Below the pieces are notes generated by a model that did no database searches, was not told the origin of the DNA, and saw only the letters and a program-made list of their open reading frames with translations. A stretch of DNA of 64,000 nucleotides from Streptomyces cynarae (GTDB lineage Bacteria; Actinomycetota; Actinomycetes; Streptomycetales; Streptomycetaceae). Numbering within the stretch: position 1 is the first letter of the stretch; each line of letters opens with the position of its first letter. A program made the translations under genes and the position numbers. Shown in pieces: positions 46,497 through 55,329 of this stretch. The stretch is taken from contig NZ_CP106793.1 of the NCBI RefSeq assembly GCF_025642135.1, forward strand, positions 1,595,001 through 1,659,000, written 5' to 3'.

Positions 46497-47843
46497 GTGG
46501 GCACCGACACCGTGCGGGCACATGCCGGCGACGAGGCCGCCGAGCGGCGGCGCGAACAACGCGGCTGGTACTTCTACGACTGGGCGTGCTCGGTCTACTC
46601 GACGAGCGTGCTGACGGTGTTCCTCGGCCCCTATCTCACCTCGGTGGCCAAGTCGGCGGCGGACGCGGAGGGATATGTCCACCCGCTGGGGGTCCCGGTG
46701 CGCGCCGGCTCGTTCTTCGCCTACTGCGTCTCGGCCTCGGTCGTCGTGGCGATTCTCGTGATGCCGCTGGCGGGTGCGGCGGCCGACCGCACCGGCCGCA
46801 AGAAGCCGCTGCTCGCTCTGTGCGCGTATCTGGGCGCCTCGGCCACGACGGGCCTGTTCTTCCTGGACGGGGACCGGTATCTGCTCGGCGGCCTGCTGCT
46901 GATCGTCGCGAACGCGTCGGTGGCCGTCTCGATGGTGGTCTACAACTCGTATCTGCCGCTGATCGCCCCGCCCGAGGAGCGTGACGCGGTCTCCTCGCGC
47001 GGCTGGGCCTTCGGCTACGCGGCCGGTTCGCTGGTCCTGATCGCGAACCTGGTCCTGTTCACGGCCCACGGCTCCTTCGGCGTCTCGGAGTCCACGGCGG
47101 TCCGCATCTGCCTGGCCTCGGCGGGCCTGTGGTGGGGCGCCTTCACGATCATCCCGCTCAGACGCCTGCGCGACCGCCGTACGACGTCGACGACCGAGGC
47201 GGTGCACGGCTGGCGGCAACTCGCCGCGACGGTCCGGGACATGCGCCGCACCCCGCTCACCCTCGCCTTCCTGCTGGCGTACCTCATCTACAACGACGGC
47301 ATCCAGACGGTGATCTCACAGGCGTCGGTGTACGGCTCCCAGGAGCTGGGCCTCGGCCAGTCGACACTGATCGCCGCCGTGCTGCTGGTGCAGGTGCTGG
47401 CGGTGGGCGGCGCGCTGGGCATGGGCCGGCTGGCCCGGACGTACGGCGCGAAGCGCACGATCCTCGGCTCGCTGGTCGCCTGGACGGCGACGCTCGCCGC
47501 CGGCTATTTCCTGCCCGCGGGCGCGCCGGCCGGGTTCTTCGCGCTGGCGGCCTGCATCGGGCTGGTCCTCGGCGGCAGCCAGGCGCTGTCCCGGTCGCTC
47601 TTCTCACATCTGGTCCCGCCCGGCAAGGAGGCCGAGTACTTCTCCGCGTACGAGCTGAGCGACCGCGGCATGAGCTGGCTGGGCCCGCTGCTGTTCGGGG
47701 TCACGTACCAGCTGACGGGAAGCTACCGGGACGCGATCATCTCGCTGGTGGCGTTCTTCGCCCTCGGGTTCGTGCTGCTGGCCCGGGTCCCGGTGCGCGA
47801 GGCGGTGCGCGACGCGGGCAATCCGGTGCCCGAGAGGATTTAG
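46497..47843 (+). CDS. UMF1 (Atg22-like) MFS transporter
   Basis: A 448-residue transporter with twelve hydrophobic helices. The N-terminal RREQRGWYFYDWACSVYSTS (about 20-39) is the hallmark of the UMF1/Atg22-like branch. The loop PLAGAAADRTGRKKPLLAL is the MFS signature. The substrate is unknown; Atg22 exports amino acids from the yeast vacuole, and bacterial members are uncharacterised. The GTG at 46497 has GAGGG upstream, and a GTG at 46509 is possible. It follows the glycerophosphodiesterase by 44 bases, so co-transcription is likely. Confidence 0.9.
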   Translation: MGTDTVRAHAGDEAAERRREQRGWYFYDWACSVYSTSVLTVFLGPYLTSVAKSAADAEGYVHPLGVPVRAGSFFAYCVSASVVVAILVMPLAGAAADRTGRKKPLLALCAYLGASATTGLFFLDGDRYLLGGLLLIVANASVAVSMVVYNSYLPLIAPPEERDAVSSRGWAFGYAAGSLVLIANLVLFTAHGSFGVSESTAVRICLASAGLWWGAFTIIPLRRLRDRRTTSTTEAVHGWRQLAATVRDMRRTPLTLAFLLAYLIYNDGIQTVISQASVYGSQELGLGQSTLIAAVLLVQVLAVGGALGMGRLARTYGAKRTILGSLVAWTATLAAGYFLPAGAPAGFFALAACIGLVLGGSQALSRSLFSHLVPPGKEAEYFSAYELSDRGMSWLGPLLFGVTYQLTGSYRDAIISLVAFFALGFVLLARVPVREAVRDAGNPVPERI

Positions 47844-47929
47844 CGTCCGAGCACAAAGGGCGGTAGTGTACGCGTTTGGCCTGCCAGGCGTACCGTTACT
47901 GCGCGTCAAAGGAGCCGAAACGCTGGGTG

Positions 47930-47947
47930 ACATCTGCTAGCAGATGT
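47930..47947. promoter_or_regulatory. Perfect 18-bp palindrome upstream of rbpA
   Basis: ACATCTGCTAGCAGATGT is perfectly symmetrical around CTAG. It lies 87 bases past the transporter stop and about 76 bases before the SigR-type -35 of rbpA. It could be an operator or a small hairpin; the lack of a T-run makes a terminator less likely. Confidence 0.5.
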
Positions 47948-48022
47948 GACAAACCGGGCGCCGGTGGGTACAACAAGGGGCGGCTACGACGGCGACGCAT
48001 GACCCGGAACGGGACTCGGAAC

Positions 48023-48049
48023 GGGAATCTTTACCGCCGACCGGACGTT
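48023..48049 (+). promoter_or_regulatory. SigR-type promoter of rbpA
   Basis: GGGAAT (48023-48028), exactly 18 bases, then GTT (48047-48049) fits the published SigR consensus perfectly. It lies about 60 bases before the rbpA start. In Streptomyces coelicolor rbpA is an established SigR target, induced by thiol-oxidative stress. Confidence 0.85.
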
Positions 48050-48110
48050 GACCGGATGACGACGACAGCGACACCTGTCCTGTGGGCGACAAGCCCGGGA
48101 GGCACGATTC

Positions 48111-48485
48111 ATGAGTGAGCGAGCTCTTCGCGGCACGCGCCTCGTGGTGACCAGCTACGAGACGGACCGCGGCATCGACCTGGCTCCACGCCAGGCCGTG
48201 GAGTACGCATGCGAGAAGGGGCACCGGTTCGAGATGCCCTTCTCGGTCGAGGCGGAGATCCCGCCGGAGTGGGAGTGCAAGGTCTGCGGTGCCCAGGCGC
48301 TCCTTGTGGACGGCGAAGGTCCGGAGGAGAAGAAGGCGAAGCCCGCGCGTACGCACTGGGACATGCTGATGGAGCGGCGCACCCGTGAGGAGCTCGAAGA
48401 GGTCCTCGAGGAGCGTCTCGCGGTTCTGCGGTCCGGCGCGATGAACATCGCGGTGCATCCGCGGGACAGCCGCAAGTCCGCGTAG
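48111..48485 (+). CDS. rbpA: RNA polymerase-binding protein RbpA
   Basis: A 124-residue actinobacterial transcription factor that binds the principal sigma factor and the polymerase and stabilises promoter complexes. The N-terminal tail is followed by the RbpA core with its zinc/cysteine region (YACEKGHRFEMPFSVEAEIP and WECKVCGAQA), the basic linker EEKKAKPARTHWDMLMERR and the sigma-interaction helices (TREELEEVLEERLAVLR). The ATG at 48111 has GGGAGG upstream. It is preceded by a SigR-type promoter and followed by a very strong hairpin, so it is a single-gene unit. Confidence 0.97.
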   Translation: MSERALRGTRLVVTSYETDRGIDLAPRQAVEYACEKGHRFEMPFSVEAEIPPEWECKVCGAQALLVDGEGPEEKKAKPARTHWDMLMERRTREELEEVLEERLAVLRSGAMNIAVHPRDSRKSA

Positions 48486-48513
48486 TCCCTCCGGGGTCGG
48501 GCGGGATACTGCG

Positions 48514-48580
48514 CGTGCCAGATATCGGTGGGCGCCGTACGTCTTCGTGACGTGCGGCGCCCACTGTCTTGTCTGGCACG
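48514..48580. terminator. Long bidirectional terminator between rbpA and fxsA
   Basis: Inner arms GTGGGCGCC (48528-48536) and GGCGCCCAC (48556-48564) are extended by an outer pair CGTGCCAGA (48514-48522) and TCTGGCACG (48572-48580). The result is a long two-part hairpin between convergent genes. Confidence 0.85.
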
Positions 48581-48623
48581 GGTGGACCGGACTCCCGCGG
48601 AGCTCCGCCCCCCGGCCCGGAAG

Positions 48624-49181
48624 TCAGCGGGGCAGGGGCGGGCGGGGCTCCCCGGGAGTCTCCTCGGGCTCGTCCCTGACGACCTCACCCTGGACGACCT
48701 TCCCGTCGGGTCGGTGCATACGAGCCTGCTGGAAGGCGTCACCGAAGCTGCCGTACGAGGACTGGCGGAGTTTGCGGTCGATCGTACGCTCCGTGTACCG
48801 GCCGACCGCCTTCTGGACCGGCGGGAGCAGGAGGAGCAGGCCCGCCGCGTCGGAGATCAAGCCCGGCAGCATCAGCAGCAGGCCGCCGAGCATCACCAGG
48901 CCGTTGCCGCCGGTCCTCGACGGGGAGCCGCCCCTCTGCAGCGCCTCGTTCAGGTTCCGGAAGGCGCGGCGGCCGGCCCGCTTGATGACCACGGAGCCGA
49001 GCACCAGGCCGGCGACCAGCAGCAGGAAGACCGTGAACCCGCTGGTCGCACCGGCGACCACGGTCAGCAGCCAGATCTCCAGCACCAGCCACGCGGCGAT
49101 GCCCAGCGGCAGAAAGGTGCGCAACCGGGAGCGCCGGGGCCGGGTGGCGGTGCGGGGAGAGGTCGAAGCGCCAGTCGTCAT
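48624..49181 (-). CDS. fxsA: FxsA-family membrane protein
   Basis: A 185-residue protein. Residues 22-150 match FxsA: helices at about 25-43 (FLPLGIAAWLVLEIWLLTVV) and 48-63, a loop with RNLNEALQRGGSP, then a hydrophobic hairpin (GLVMLGGLLLMLPGLISDAA). The C-terminal tail is polar and Glu/Pro-rich. FxsA in E. coli modulates phage T7 exclusion by F pif; its normal role is unknown. The ATG at 49181 has GGGAGC immediately upstream. It is probably transcribed alone or with the preceding ppm gene 75 bases upstream. Confidence 0.88.
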   Translation of the reverse strand: MTTGASTSPRTATRPRRSRLRTFLPLGIAAWLVLEIWLLTVVAGATSGFTVFLLLVAGLVLGSVVIKRAGRRAFRNLNEALQRGGSPSRTGGNGLVMLGGLLLMLPGLISDAAGLLLLLPPVQKAVGRYTERTIDRKLRQSSYGSFGDAFQQARMHRPDGKVVQGEVVRDEPEETPGEPRPPLPR

Positions 49182-49256
49182 GCTCCCAGTGTGCCCGGAC
49201 CCGGCTCAGTGCGGGATAAGGGGCGTTCAGCGGCGCTCGTGACGCCGCCCGTGCCT

Positions 49257-50057
49257 CTACCGGCGCGTCTTCCCGCCCCGGCCCAGGACCTTGCCGAAGC
49301 GCTCCTCCGCGCCCCACGCCGTGACGCGCCACAGCGCCTCCACGACGATGTTCCGGCTCATCTTGGAGTCGCCGAGCTCGCGCTCAACGAACGTGATCGG
49401 CACCTCGACGACGTGGAACCCGGCCTTGACCGCGCGGCGCGCCAGGTCGACCTGGAAGCAGTACCCCTGGGAGGCCACCTCGTCGAGCCCGAGGCCCTCG
49501 AGGGTCTCGCGGCGGAAGGCGCGGTAGCCGCCGGTGATGTCGCGCAGCGAGAGGCCGAGGGCCAGACGCGAGTAGGTGCTGCCGCCGCGGGAGAGGAACT
49601 CGCGGGACTTGGGCCAGTTCACGACCCGCCCGCCCGGCACCCACCGGGAACCGAGTACCAGGTCCGCGCTCTTGAGGGCGGTCAGCAGACGCGGCAGCTC
49701 CTCCGGCTGGTGGGAGCCGTCGGCGTCCATCTCGACGAGGACGCCGTAGTCGTGCTCCAGACCCCAGCGGAACCCGGCGAGGTACGCGGCCCCCAGCCCT
49801 TCCTTGCCCTTGCGGTGCATGACGTGGACGTGATCGTCCTCGGCCGCGAGTTCGTCCGCGAGCTTGCCGGTGCCGTCGGGGCTGTTGTCGTCGGCCACGA
49901 GGACATGCGCCTCGGGCACCGCCGACCGCACTCGGCCGACGATGGTCTTGATGTTCTCCGCCTCGTTGTAGGTCGGAATGATCACCAAGGCGGTGCCGAG
50001 CGGACCGAACTGCTTGCCCTGGGCCGATGCCCCAAGGGTCCCGTCGCCGTGGTTCAC
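49257..50057 (-). CDS. ppm1: Polyprenol monophosphomannose synthase (GT2)
   Basis: A 266-residue GT2 enzyme that transfers mannose from GDP-mannose to polyprenyl phosphate at the inner membrane face. The product is the donor for protein O-mannosylation and lipoglycans. Motifs: [14 protein letters not shown] (about 23-36), [11 protein letters not shown] (about 53-63), [17 protein letters not shown] (about 108-124) and [11 protein letters not shown] (about 133-143). It is a single-domain form, without the acyltransferase domain fused in mycobacterial Ppm1. The GTG at 50057 has AAGGGG upstream; a TATGGT -10-like element lies about 35-40 bases before it. In S. coelicolor the homologue is required for the phage phiC31 receptor glycoprotein (established for that species). 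Confidence 0.93.
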   Translation of the reverse strand: MNHGDGTLGASAQGKQFGPLGTALVIIPTYNEAENIKTIVGRVRSAVPEAHVLVADDNSPDGTGKLADELAAEDDHVHVMHRKGKEGLGAAYLAGFRWGLEHDYGVLVEMDADGSHQPEELPRLLTALKSADLVLGSRWVPGGRVVNWPKSREFLSRGGSTYSRLALGLSLRDITGGYRAFRRETLEGLGLDEVASQGYCFQVDLARRAVKAGFHVVEVPITFVERELGDSKMSRNIVVEALWRVTAWGAEERFGKVLGRGGKTRR

Positions 50058-50661
50058 TGCTGCCCCTTCACATCCGTACGCAGAGGTCCACCATAGTGGT
50101 CGCGGCATGGGCCTCCGCCACCGCGGGTTCGTTTGGAGGTGTCGATTCCATAAGAGTCGGGTAAAAACGTCCGTCGCGTCGGCGGCGTGCACCGGCCGGT
50201 CGCACTGGTGCCCACGGCGCTCAGAGCGGGTCCCGTGCTCGCCGCGGCCAGGGCGGCTGCGGATCGGGGCCCGGCGCCCTTCGGGCCGACCTGGGACCCG
50301 CTGGCTGCGGATCGACCGAAAGCCGTTGTCTACTGGACGTCCGGGCCCCACCCGGGTCACACCCTGCCGACCGACCGGAACGTTGCCCTCGCCGTGGCGC
50401 GGGCGCTGAGCCTGGCTCCCAGTGGCGATGCGCCGGCGCGGCACACCATCCCTGACCCAGCGGCGCTCGGGCGACTGCGCGGAGGTTCACCGGTCGGACG
50501 ATCCGGTGGTGGACGCGGCCGAACCTACCGGCCCTCCGCGCCTCACTGTCAACAGTCGCCCCACCTGCGGGTCTTCGGCGAAGGGCCTGGTCGCAGCGGA
50601 GGATACGCAGGTCGCACGACGGGGTTCTGACGGCTCGTCGCCGCCGCGCCACCCCGGGAGA
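50058..50661. other. 604-base region with no confident gene
   Basis: Between ppm1 and the amidohydrolase no frame is convincing. A plus-strand frame at 50187-50630 (147 codons) has fair codon bias in its first 100 codons but no recognisable family and no good ribosome binding site. The right half is Gly/Arg-rich in every frame. It could be a decayed gene. CCACCATAGTGG at 50091-50102 is a short inverted repeat in the ppm1 promoter area. Confidence 0.5.
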
Positions 50662-52277
50662 TCACTCGCCCGGCCCTACGAACACGGTCCGGCCTCCGAC
50701 CACGGTGCGCAGGCAGACGGGAAGGTCGGTCCCGGGGGTCAGATCGGGCAGTCCGGGGGTGCCGGAGCGGGGGTCGGTGGACCAGCGCGCCACCCGGTCG
50801 TCGGGGGCCTGGACGACGAGTGCGTCGGTCCGCCACACGGCGTAGTCCGCGGGGGCGCCCGGCACCAGCACGCCCGCGTCGTCCCGTCCGATCGCCCGCC
50901 AGCCGCCGCGTGTGTGCGCGGTGAACGCGGCGCGTACGGAGACCCGGTGTTCGGGGGTGCGGTGGAACGCGGCCGCGCGGACCGTGCCCCAGGGGTCGAG
51001 GGGGTCACCGGGCTGTCGGAGCCGAACGCCAGCGGGACGCCCGCGCGCAGCAGGTCCGCGAAGGGGTTCAGCGTGCGGGCCCGGGCGGCGCCGAGGCGCT
51101 CGGCGTACATGCCGTCCTCGCCGCCCCACAGCGCGTCGAAGGCGGGCTGGACCGAGGCGGTCAGGCCCAGTTCGGCGAAGGCCGCGATGGTCTCGGGCGT
51201 GAGCATCTCGACGTGCTCGACGCGGTGGCGGGCGGCGCGGATCCGGGCGAGGCCCACCTTTTCGGCGGCGGCGCGCACCCCTTCCACCACGGCCGTGACG
51301 GCGGCGTCGCCGATGGCGTGGAACCCCGCCTGCAGCCCGGCCTCGGTGCACGCGACGACGTGCGCGGCCACCGCGGCGGCGTCCAGGTAGGCGGTGCCGG
51401 TGTGGGCGGCGTCCGCGTACGGCTGGTGCAGACACGCGGTGTGCGAGCCGAGGGCGCCGTCGACGAAGAGGTCGCCCGCTGCGCCGAGCGCGCCCAGCTC
51501 CCGGGCCTTGGTGACGTCCTGCTCGGCCCAGTAGCCGACGACGCGCGGTCCGGGCTCCTCGGCGGCGAGGCGCAGCAGCCCGGTGAAGTCGTCCCGGGAG
51601 GAGATCTGCGGGCCCGCGCACTCGTGGAGCGAGCCGATGCCGAGGGAGGCGGCGTGGGCGAGGGCGGTGCGCTGGGCCTCGGTGCGCTGGGCGGGGGTGA
51701 CCGCGGCGAACGCGGCGGCTCGTACGGCGTGGTGGGCGTCGCGGGTGAGCGGCTCGCCGTCCGTGAAGCCGGCCTTGTCGCGCACGCCCGGGGTGAGGTC
51801 CAGCAGGGCGGTGGTGACGGCTGCCGAGTGGACGTCGATGCGGCTGAGATACAGGGGACGCCCCCCGGTGGCCTCGTCGAGCTCTTCCCGTCGGGGCGCC
51901 CGTCGCTCGGGCCAGCGTGCCGCGTCCCAGCCGTGGCCGAGCAGGACCCGGTCGTCCGGCCGGGCGGCGGCGAAGTCCCGTACGAGGGTGAGGGCGGCCG
52001 CCAGCGACGGGGCACCGGACAGGTCGAGGCCGGTGAGCGCGAGGCCGGTGGCGGTGGTGTGCACGTGCGCGTCGGTGAACGCGGGAGTGACGAGGGCGCC
52101 GTCGAGGTCGATCACTTCGTCGACGCCGCCCGCGAAGGCGTCGGCCGCGCCCTCGGAACCGACCCAGGCGACATGTCCGGCCTCCACGACCATCGCGGTG
52201 GCGAAGGGATCGGCGGGGCTGTGGACCTCTCCGCGGCGCAGGAGGACGGTCTTGGGCTCGGCGGTGCGCTCACTCAT
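50662..52277 (-). CDS. YtcJ-like amidohydrolase, with apparent one-base frameshift
   Basis: The corrected product has 538 residues and belongs to the amidohydrolase superfamily, YtcJ/NfdA-like branch. Metal ligands are in FTDAHVHTTATG (about 68-79), the His region AGFHAIGDAA and RHRVEHVEML, and the catalytic Asp in FGSDSPV (about 421-427). The frame breaks right after SDSPVTP. Adding one base to the G5 run on the plus strand (51000-51004) restores PLDPWGTVRAAAFHRTPEHR and a normal C-terminal beta-sandwich ending VVGGRTVFVGPGE. The substrate is unknown (imide- or amide-type). The ATG at 52277 is used. It lies downstream of the Lrp gene on the same strand, 47 bases apart. Confidence 0.9.
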
Positions 52278-52324
52278 GAGCAACAGTGTCGCCCCTGGCG
52301 GGGGACGCCCCGCAGGGAGGTCGA

Positions 52325-52765
52325 TCAGATCCGGGGCGGCCGTGCCTCGTACGGGGTGGACAGGACCACGGTGGTGCGCGTCGAGACCCCCGCGAGGGTG
52401 CGCAGCCGGGCGAGCAGTTCCTCAAGTTCGTGCGGCGTGGCCACGCGGACCTTGAGGATGTAGTTCTCGTCGCCCGCGACGCTGTGGCAGGCCTCGATCT
52501 CCGGGACGCCTGCGAGGCGTTCGGCGATGTCGTCGGGGGCGCTGGGGTCGAAGGGCTTCACCGAGATGAAGGCGGTCAGCGGCAGGCCGACGGCCTCGGG
52601 GTCGACGACGGCGGCATACCCGCGGATGACGCCCCGCTGTTCGAGCCGGCGCACCCGCTGGTGCACGGCCGATGTGGACAGGCCCGTGGCCTTGCCCAGG
52701 TCGGTGTAGCTCATCCGCCCGTCCTTGACGAGCAGCTGCACGATCTGTCGGTCCAGCTCCTCCAT
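52325..52765 (-). CDS. Lrp/AsnC-family transcriptional regulator
   Basis: A 146-residue regulator. The N-terminal helix-turn-helix (about 2-60: LDRQIVQLLVKDGRMSYTDL then GLSTSAVHQRVRRLEQRG) is followed by the RAM ligand-binding/oligomerisation domain (about 66-140). These proteins usually sense amino acids. The ATG at 52765 lacks a strong ribosome binding site and may be leaderless. It precedes the amidohydrolase on the same strand and is divergent from a small Streptomyces protein, so it could regulate either. Confidence 0.93.
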   Translation of the reverse strand: MEELDRQIVQLLVKDGRMSYTDLGKATGLSTSAVHQRVRRLEQRGVIRGYAAVVDPEAVGLPLTAFISVKPFDPSAPDDIAERLAGVPEIEACHSVAGDENYILKVRVATPHELEELLARLRTLAGVSTRTTVVLSTPYEARPPRI

Positions 52766-53032
52766 GGCGCTAGAACCTACAGTGCGCCCTGACTCCGCGG
52801 ATACCTCAGCAGCGCAGGTCATACCCGGTTTGTGATGTTGGTGAGAGCGGCCGGTGAGCCGCCCGGGTGACCCGCGGCCGCGCGGGGCACCTGCGAATGG
52901 CATGTGACGAACGCCACAGTGTCCGGTCAGGCTTCGTGATGCTCTCGTGATTACCCCGGAGACGGGACGGGAAGTGCTTGCTGTGGTCGAGGCCGCAGTG
53001 CCTTGTCGGCCCAGCCCTAGGGGGAGAAACCC

Positions 53033-53470
53033 ATGCAGAATCCCAAGCGCCCTGGTCGTACCTTGCCCAAGCGGCAGCAGCCGGTCATCGAGCCCGAGCC
53101 GGAGGGCGTCGAACCCGACGCCCTCGACGGCGATGAGTTCGACGCGTACGACACCTTCGAGATGTACCGGGTGATCTGCCCGGACTGCGCGCAGCCCATC
53201 GCGCTCCTGGCGGACGAGGAGGTCCTGCCCGAGCACGCGCTGTGCGCCTCGCCCTGGAATCCGTTCGGTCTCACGGTCTGCTCCGGTACGGGCCGTGCGG
53301 CGGCCGACGCCCGCCCGGCGGACGAGTCCCTGGAGCCCCAGGAGCAGGACACCGCCCTGCTGCTGACCCTCCCTCAGGGGCTCGACTGGCGCACGCAGCC
53401 GTTCTCGCACGTCGGCGGCCCGGGTTCGCGCCCGCTGCGGCTCGCGACACTGCGCCGCCAGGCCGCCTGA
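53033..53470 (+). CDS. Small acidic Streptomyces protein with cysteine motif
   Basis: A 145-residue conserved hypothetical. The N-terminus is basic/proline-rich (KRPGRTLPKRQQP), then a very acidic stretch (EGVEPDALDGDEFDAYDTFE). A cysteine cluster follows (VICPDCAQPIALLADEEVLP then LCASPWNPFGLTVCSGTGRA), with a CxxC plus two further Cys that could bind zinc. The ATG at 53033 has an excellent GGGGGAG ribosome binding site. It is divergent from the Lrp gene. Family not named by me; function unknown. Confidence 0.83.
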   Translation: MQNPKRPGRTLPKRQQPVIEPEPEGVEPDALDGDEFDAYDTFEMYRVICPDCAQPIALLADEEVLPEHALCASPWNPFGLTVCSGTGRAAADARPADESLEPQEQDTALLLTLPQGLDWRTQPFSHVGGPGSRPLRLATLRRQAA

Positions 53471-53572
53471 CACGTCACGGGCAGCGGCGGTTCCCCGGGC
53501 GGTCCGCCGCGGAACTCACGCTCGATTAGCGGGGTCGGTGACCTCGGCGGGCGTCGGGGCGTTGCTCCGAGT

Positions 53573-53836
53573 ATGAGCCCCAGTTATTCGGCGACCGGAC
53601 CCCGGCGGCCGGTGTTCATTCCGGTACCGGCGGCGACGCTGCCGCCGCCGCAGCCGCAGGACCCGCCCATCTACCGCGCGCTGATGCGCGTCTGGGCCGA
53701 CCGCGGGCGCACGCTCCCTGGGCGCCACGACCCGGAGTGGGTGCGGCTCGCGGCGCCCCCGGCCGGCCCGCGCCGGCTTGCGGCGGGCCAGGAGTCGTTC
53801 AGCGGGACTCGGGACCAGCGAGGTGACGGGCGATGA
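53573..53836 (+). CDS. Short hypothetical protein
   Basis: An 87-residue reading frame with a proline-rich N-terminus and a central block PPIYRALMRVWADRGRTLPG followed by RHDPEWVRLAAPP that looks like a conserved Streptomyces motif. The last 38 bases overlap the 3' end of the convergent acyl-CoA dehydrogenase gene. The ATG at 53573 has no clear ribosome binding site, so the start, or the gene itself, is uncertain. Confidence 0.5.
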   Translation: MSPSYSATGPRRPVFIPVPAATLPPPQPQDPPIYRALMRVWADRGRTLPGRHDPEWVRLAAPPAGPRRLAAGQESFSGTRDQRGDGR

Positions 53837-54971
53837 CCATGCGCTGGATCTGGTTCGTCCCCTCGACGATCTGCAGCGCCTTGGCCTCCCGCATGTAGCG
53901 CTCTACCGGGAAATCCACGGTGTAGCCGTACCCGCCGAGCACCTGGACGGCGTCGATGGTGACCTTCATCGCCGTGTCGGTGCAGTGCAGCTTGGCCATG
54001 GCCGCCTGCTTGGCGAACGGACGCCCGGCGTCCCGCAGCCGTGCCGCCGCCAGGTACAGCGCCCGGCCCGCCTCGATCTGCGTCGCCATGTCGGCGAGCA
54101 GGAAGCGCAGCCCCTCGAAGTCCGAGATCGGCCGCCCGAACTGCCGACGCCCGGTGGCGTACGCGACGGCCTCGTCCAGGGCCGCCTGGGCCAGGCCGAT
54201 GGCGCAGGCCGCGATGCCGAGCCGCCCCGAGTCGAGCGCGGACAGCGCGATCGCGAAGCCCTGTCCCTCGTCGCCGATGCGCCGCGCTTCCGGCACGCGC
54301 ACCCCGTCGAAGTGGACCTGCGCGGTGGGCGATCCCTTCATGCCCATCTTCTTCTCGGGCGCCGCGGCACTCAGTCCCTCGGCGTCGCCGGGCACGAGGA
54401 ACGCGGTGATCCCGCGGGGGCCCTCCTCGCCGGTGCGCGCCATCACGGTGTAGAAATCGGCGATCCCTCCGTGGGTGATCCATGCCTTGGTACCGGTGAT
54501 CACCCAGTGGTCGCCGTCCCGGACCGCCTTCGTCCGCAGGGACGCGGCATCCGACCCGGACGACGGCTCGGAGAGGCAGTAGGCGCCCAGGAGGCCCCCG
54601 CCGAGCATCGCGGGCAGGTGTTCCAGCTGTTGTTCCTTGGTGCCGTAGTGCGCGAGGGCATGACAGGCCAGGGTGTGGACGCTGACGCCGAGGCCGACGG
54701 TGAGGCGTGCCGCGGCCAGCTCCTCCAGGACCTGCAGGTACACCTCGTAGGGCTGGTCGCCACCGCCGTACTCGGAGTCGTACGGCAGGCCGAGCAGTCC
54801 GGAGTCGGAGAGCAGGCGGAAGGTCTCGCGCGGGAACTGCCCGGAGTGCTCCTCCTCGGCCGCCTTCGGGGCGATCTCGCGCTGCGCGATGTCGCGGACG
54901 AGCGAGATCAGATCCCGGGCCTCGTCCGTGGGCAGTTGTCGGTCCACCTGCTGCGGGGCGCGGTCGGGCAT
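53799..54971 (-). CDS. Acyl-CoA dehydrogenase
   Basis: A 390-residue flavoenzyme with the three standard domains. The FAD/substrate motif AYCLSEPSSGSDAASLRT (about 129-146) and WITHGGIADFYTVMAR are intact, as is the C-terminal LQIVEGTNQIQRMVIARHL, whose Glu is the usual catalytic base. It desaturates an acyl-CoA, passing electrons to electron-transfer flavoprotein; short- or branched-chain substrates are likely, but chain length cannot be read. The ATG at 54971 is chosen for its GGGAGGAGAG ribosome binding site; an ATG 39 bases upstream is in frame. A TetR gene lies upstream on the same strand, with a palindrome between them. Confidence 0.94.
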   Translation of the reverse strand: MPDRAPQQVDRQLPTDEARDLISLVRDIAQREIAPKAAEEEHSGQFPRETFRLLSDSGLLGLPYDSEYGGGDQPYEVYLQVLEELAAARLTVGLGVSVHTLACHALAHYGTKEQQLEHLPAMLGGGLLGAYCLSEPSSGSDAASLRTKAVRDGDHWVITGTKAWITHGGIADFYTVMARTGEEGPRGITAFLVPGDAEGLSAAAPEKKMGMKGSPTAQVHFDGVRVPEARRIGDEGQGFAIALSALDSGRLGIAACAIGLAQAALDEAVAYATGRRQFGRPISDFEGLRFLLADMATQIEAGRALYLAAARLRDAGRPFAKQAAMAKLHCTDTAMKVTIDAVQVLGGYGYTVDFPVERYMREAKALQIVEGTNQIQRMVIARHLAGPESR

Positions 54972-55148
54972 GGCGACGCTCTCCTCCCTCTTGGGCACGT
55001 CGGCGGACATGCGCCTTGGGTGGGGCGGCGCCGCCGGGTCTCACTGAGCCTGGCCGATGCTCGTCGCTCCGGGTCGCGGAGGCGGCTGACCAGCGGCTGT
55101 GGCGCTTGGAGTATGCCCGATCGGAGGCACGGCGTCACCGGTTAACGA

Positions 55149-55169
55149 CCGCTTACTTCAAGAAAGCGG
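55149..55169. promoter_or_regulatory. Operator-like inverted repeat upstream of the acyl-CoA dehydrogenase gene
   Basis: In the 358-base gap 54972-55329, CCGCTT (55149-55154) and AAGCGG (55164-55169) form perfect arms around ACTTCAAGA. TTAACG lies just to the left. Spacing and size suit a TetR-family dimer; the TetR gene begins 0.8 kb away on the same strand. Nothing else is seen in this gap. Confidence 0.5.
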
Positions 55170-55329
55170 ATGGCGTGCCGCGGCGTGATCGACATCCGAC
55201 GGATGGGCTCTCGTCCCGGGACTGTCTGCAATCACCATGGACCGGTCCGTGACGGCTTCGCCTGCACCCGGGCGGGACCGCTCGGGGGTCGATCGGTCCT
55301 CCCGGTGTCGATCGGTCCTCCGGTCGCGG

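Noticed and set aside
50187..50630. Possible 147-residue plus-strand gene between ppm1 and the amidohydrolase
   Set aside because: No family recognised, no ribosome binding site, and the C-terminal third is low-complexity Gly/Arg. Kept only as an unexplained region, possibly a remnant.
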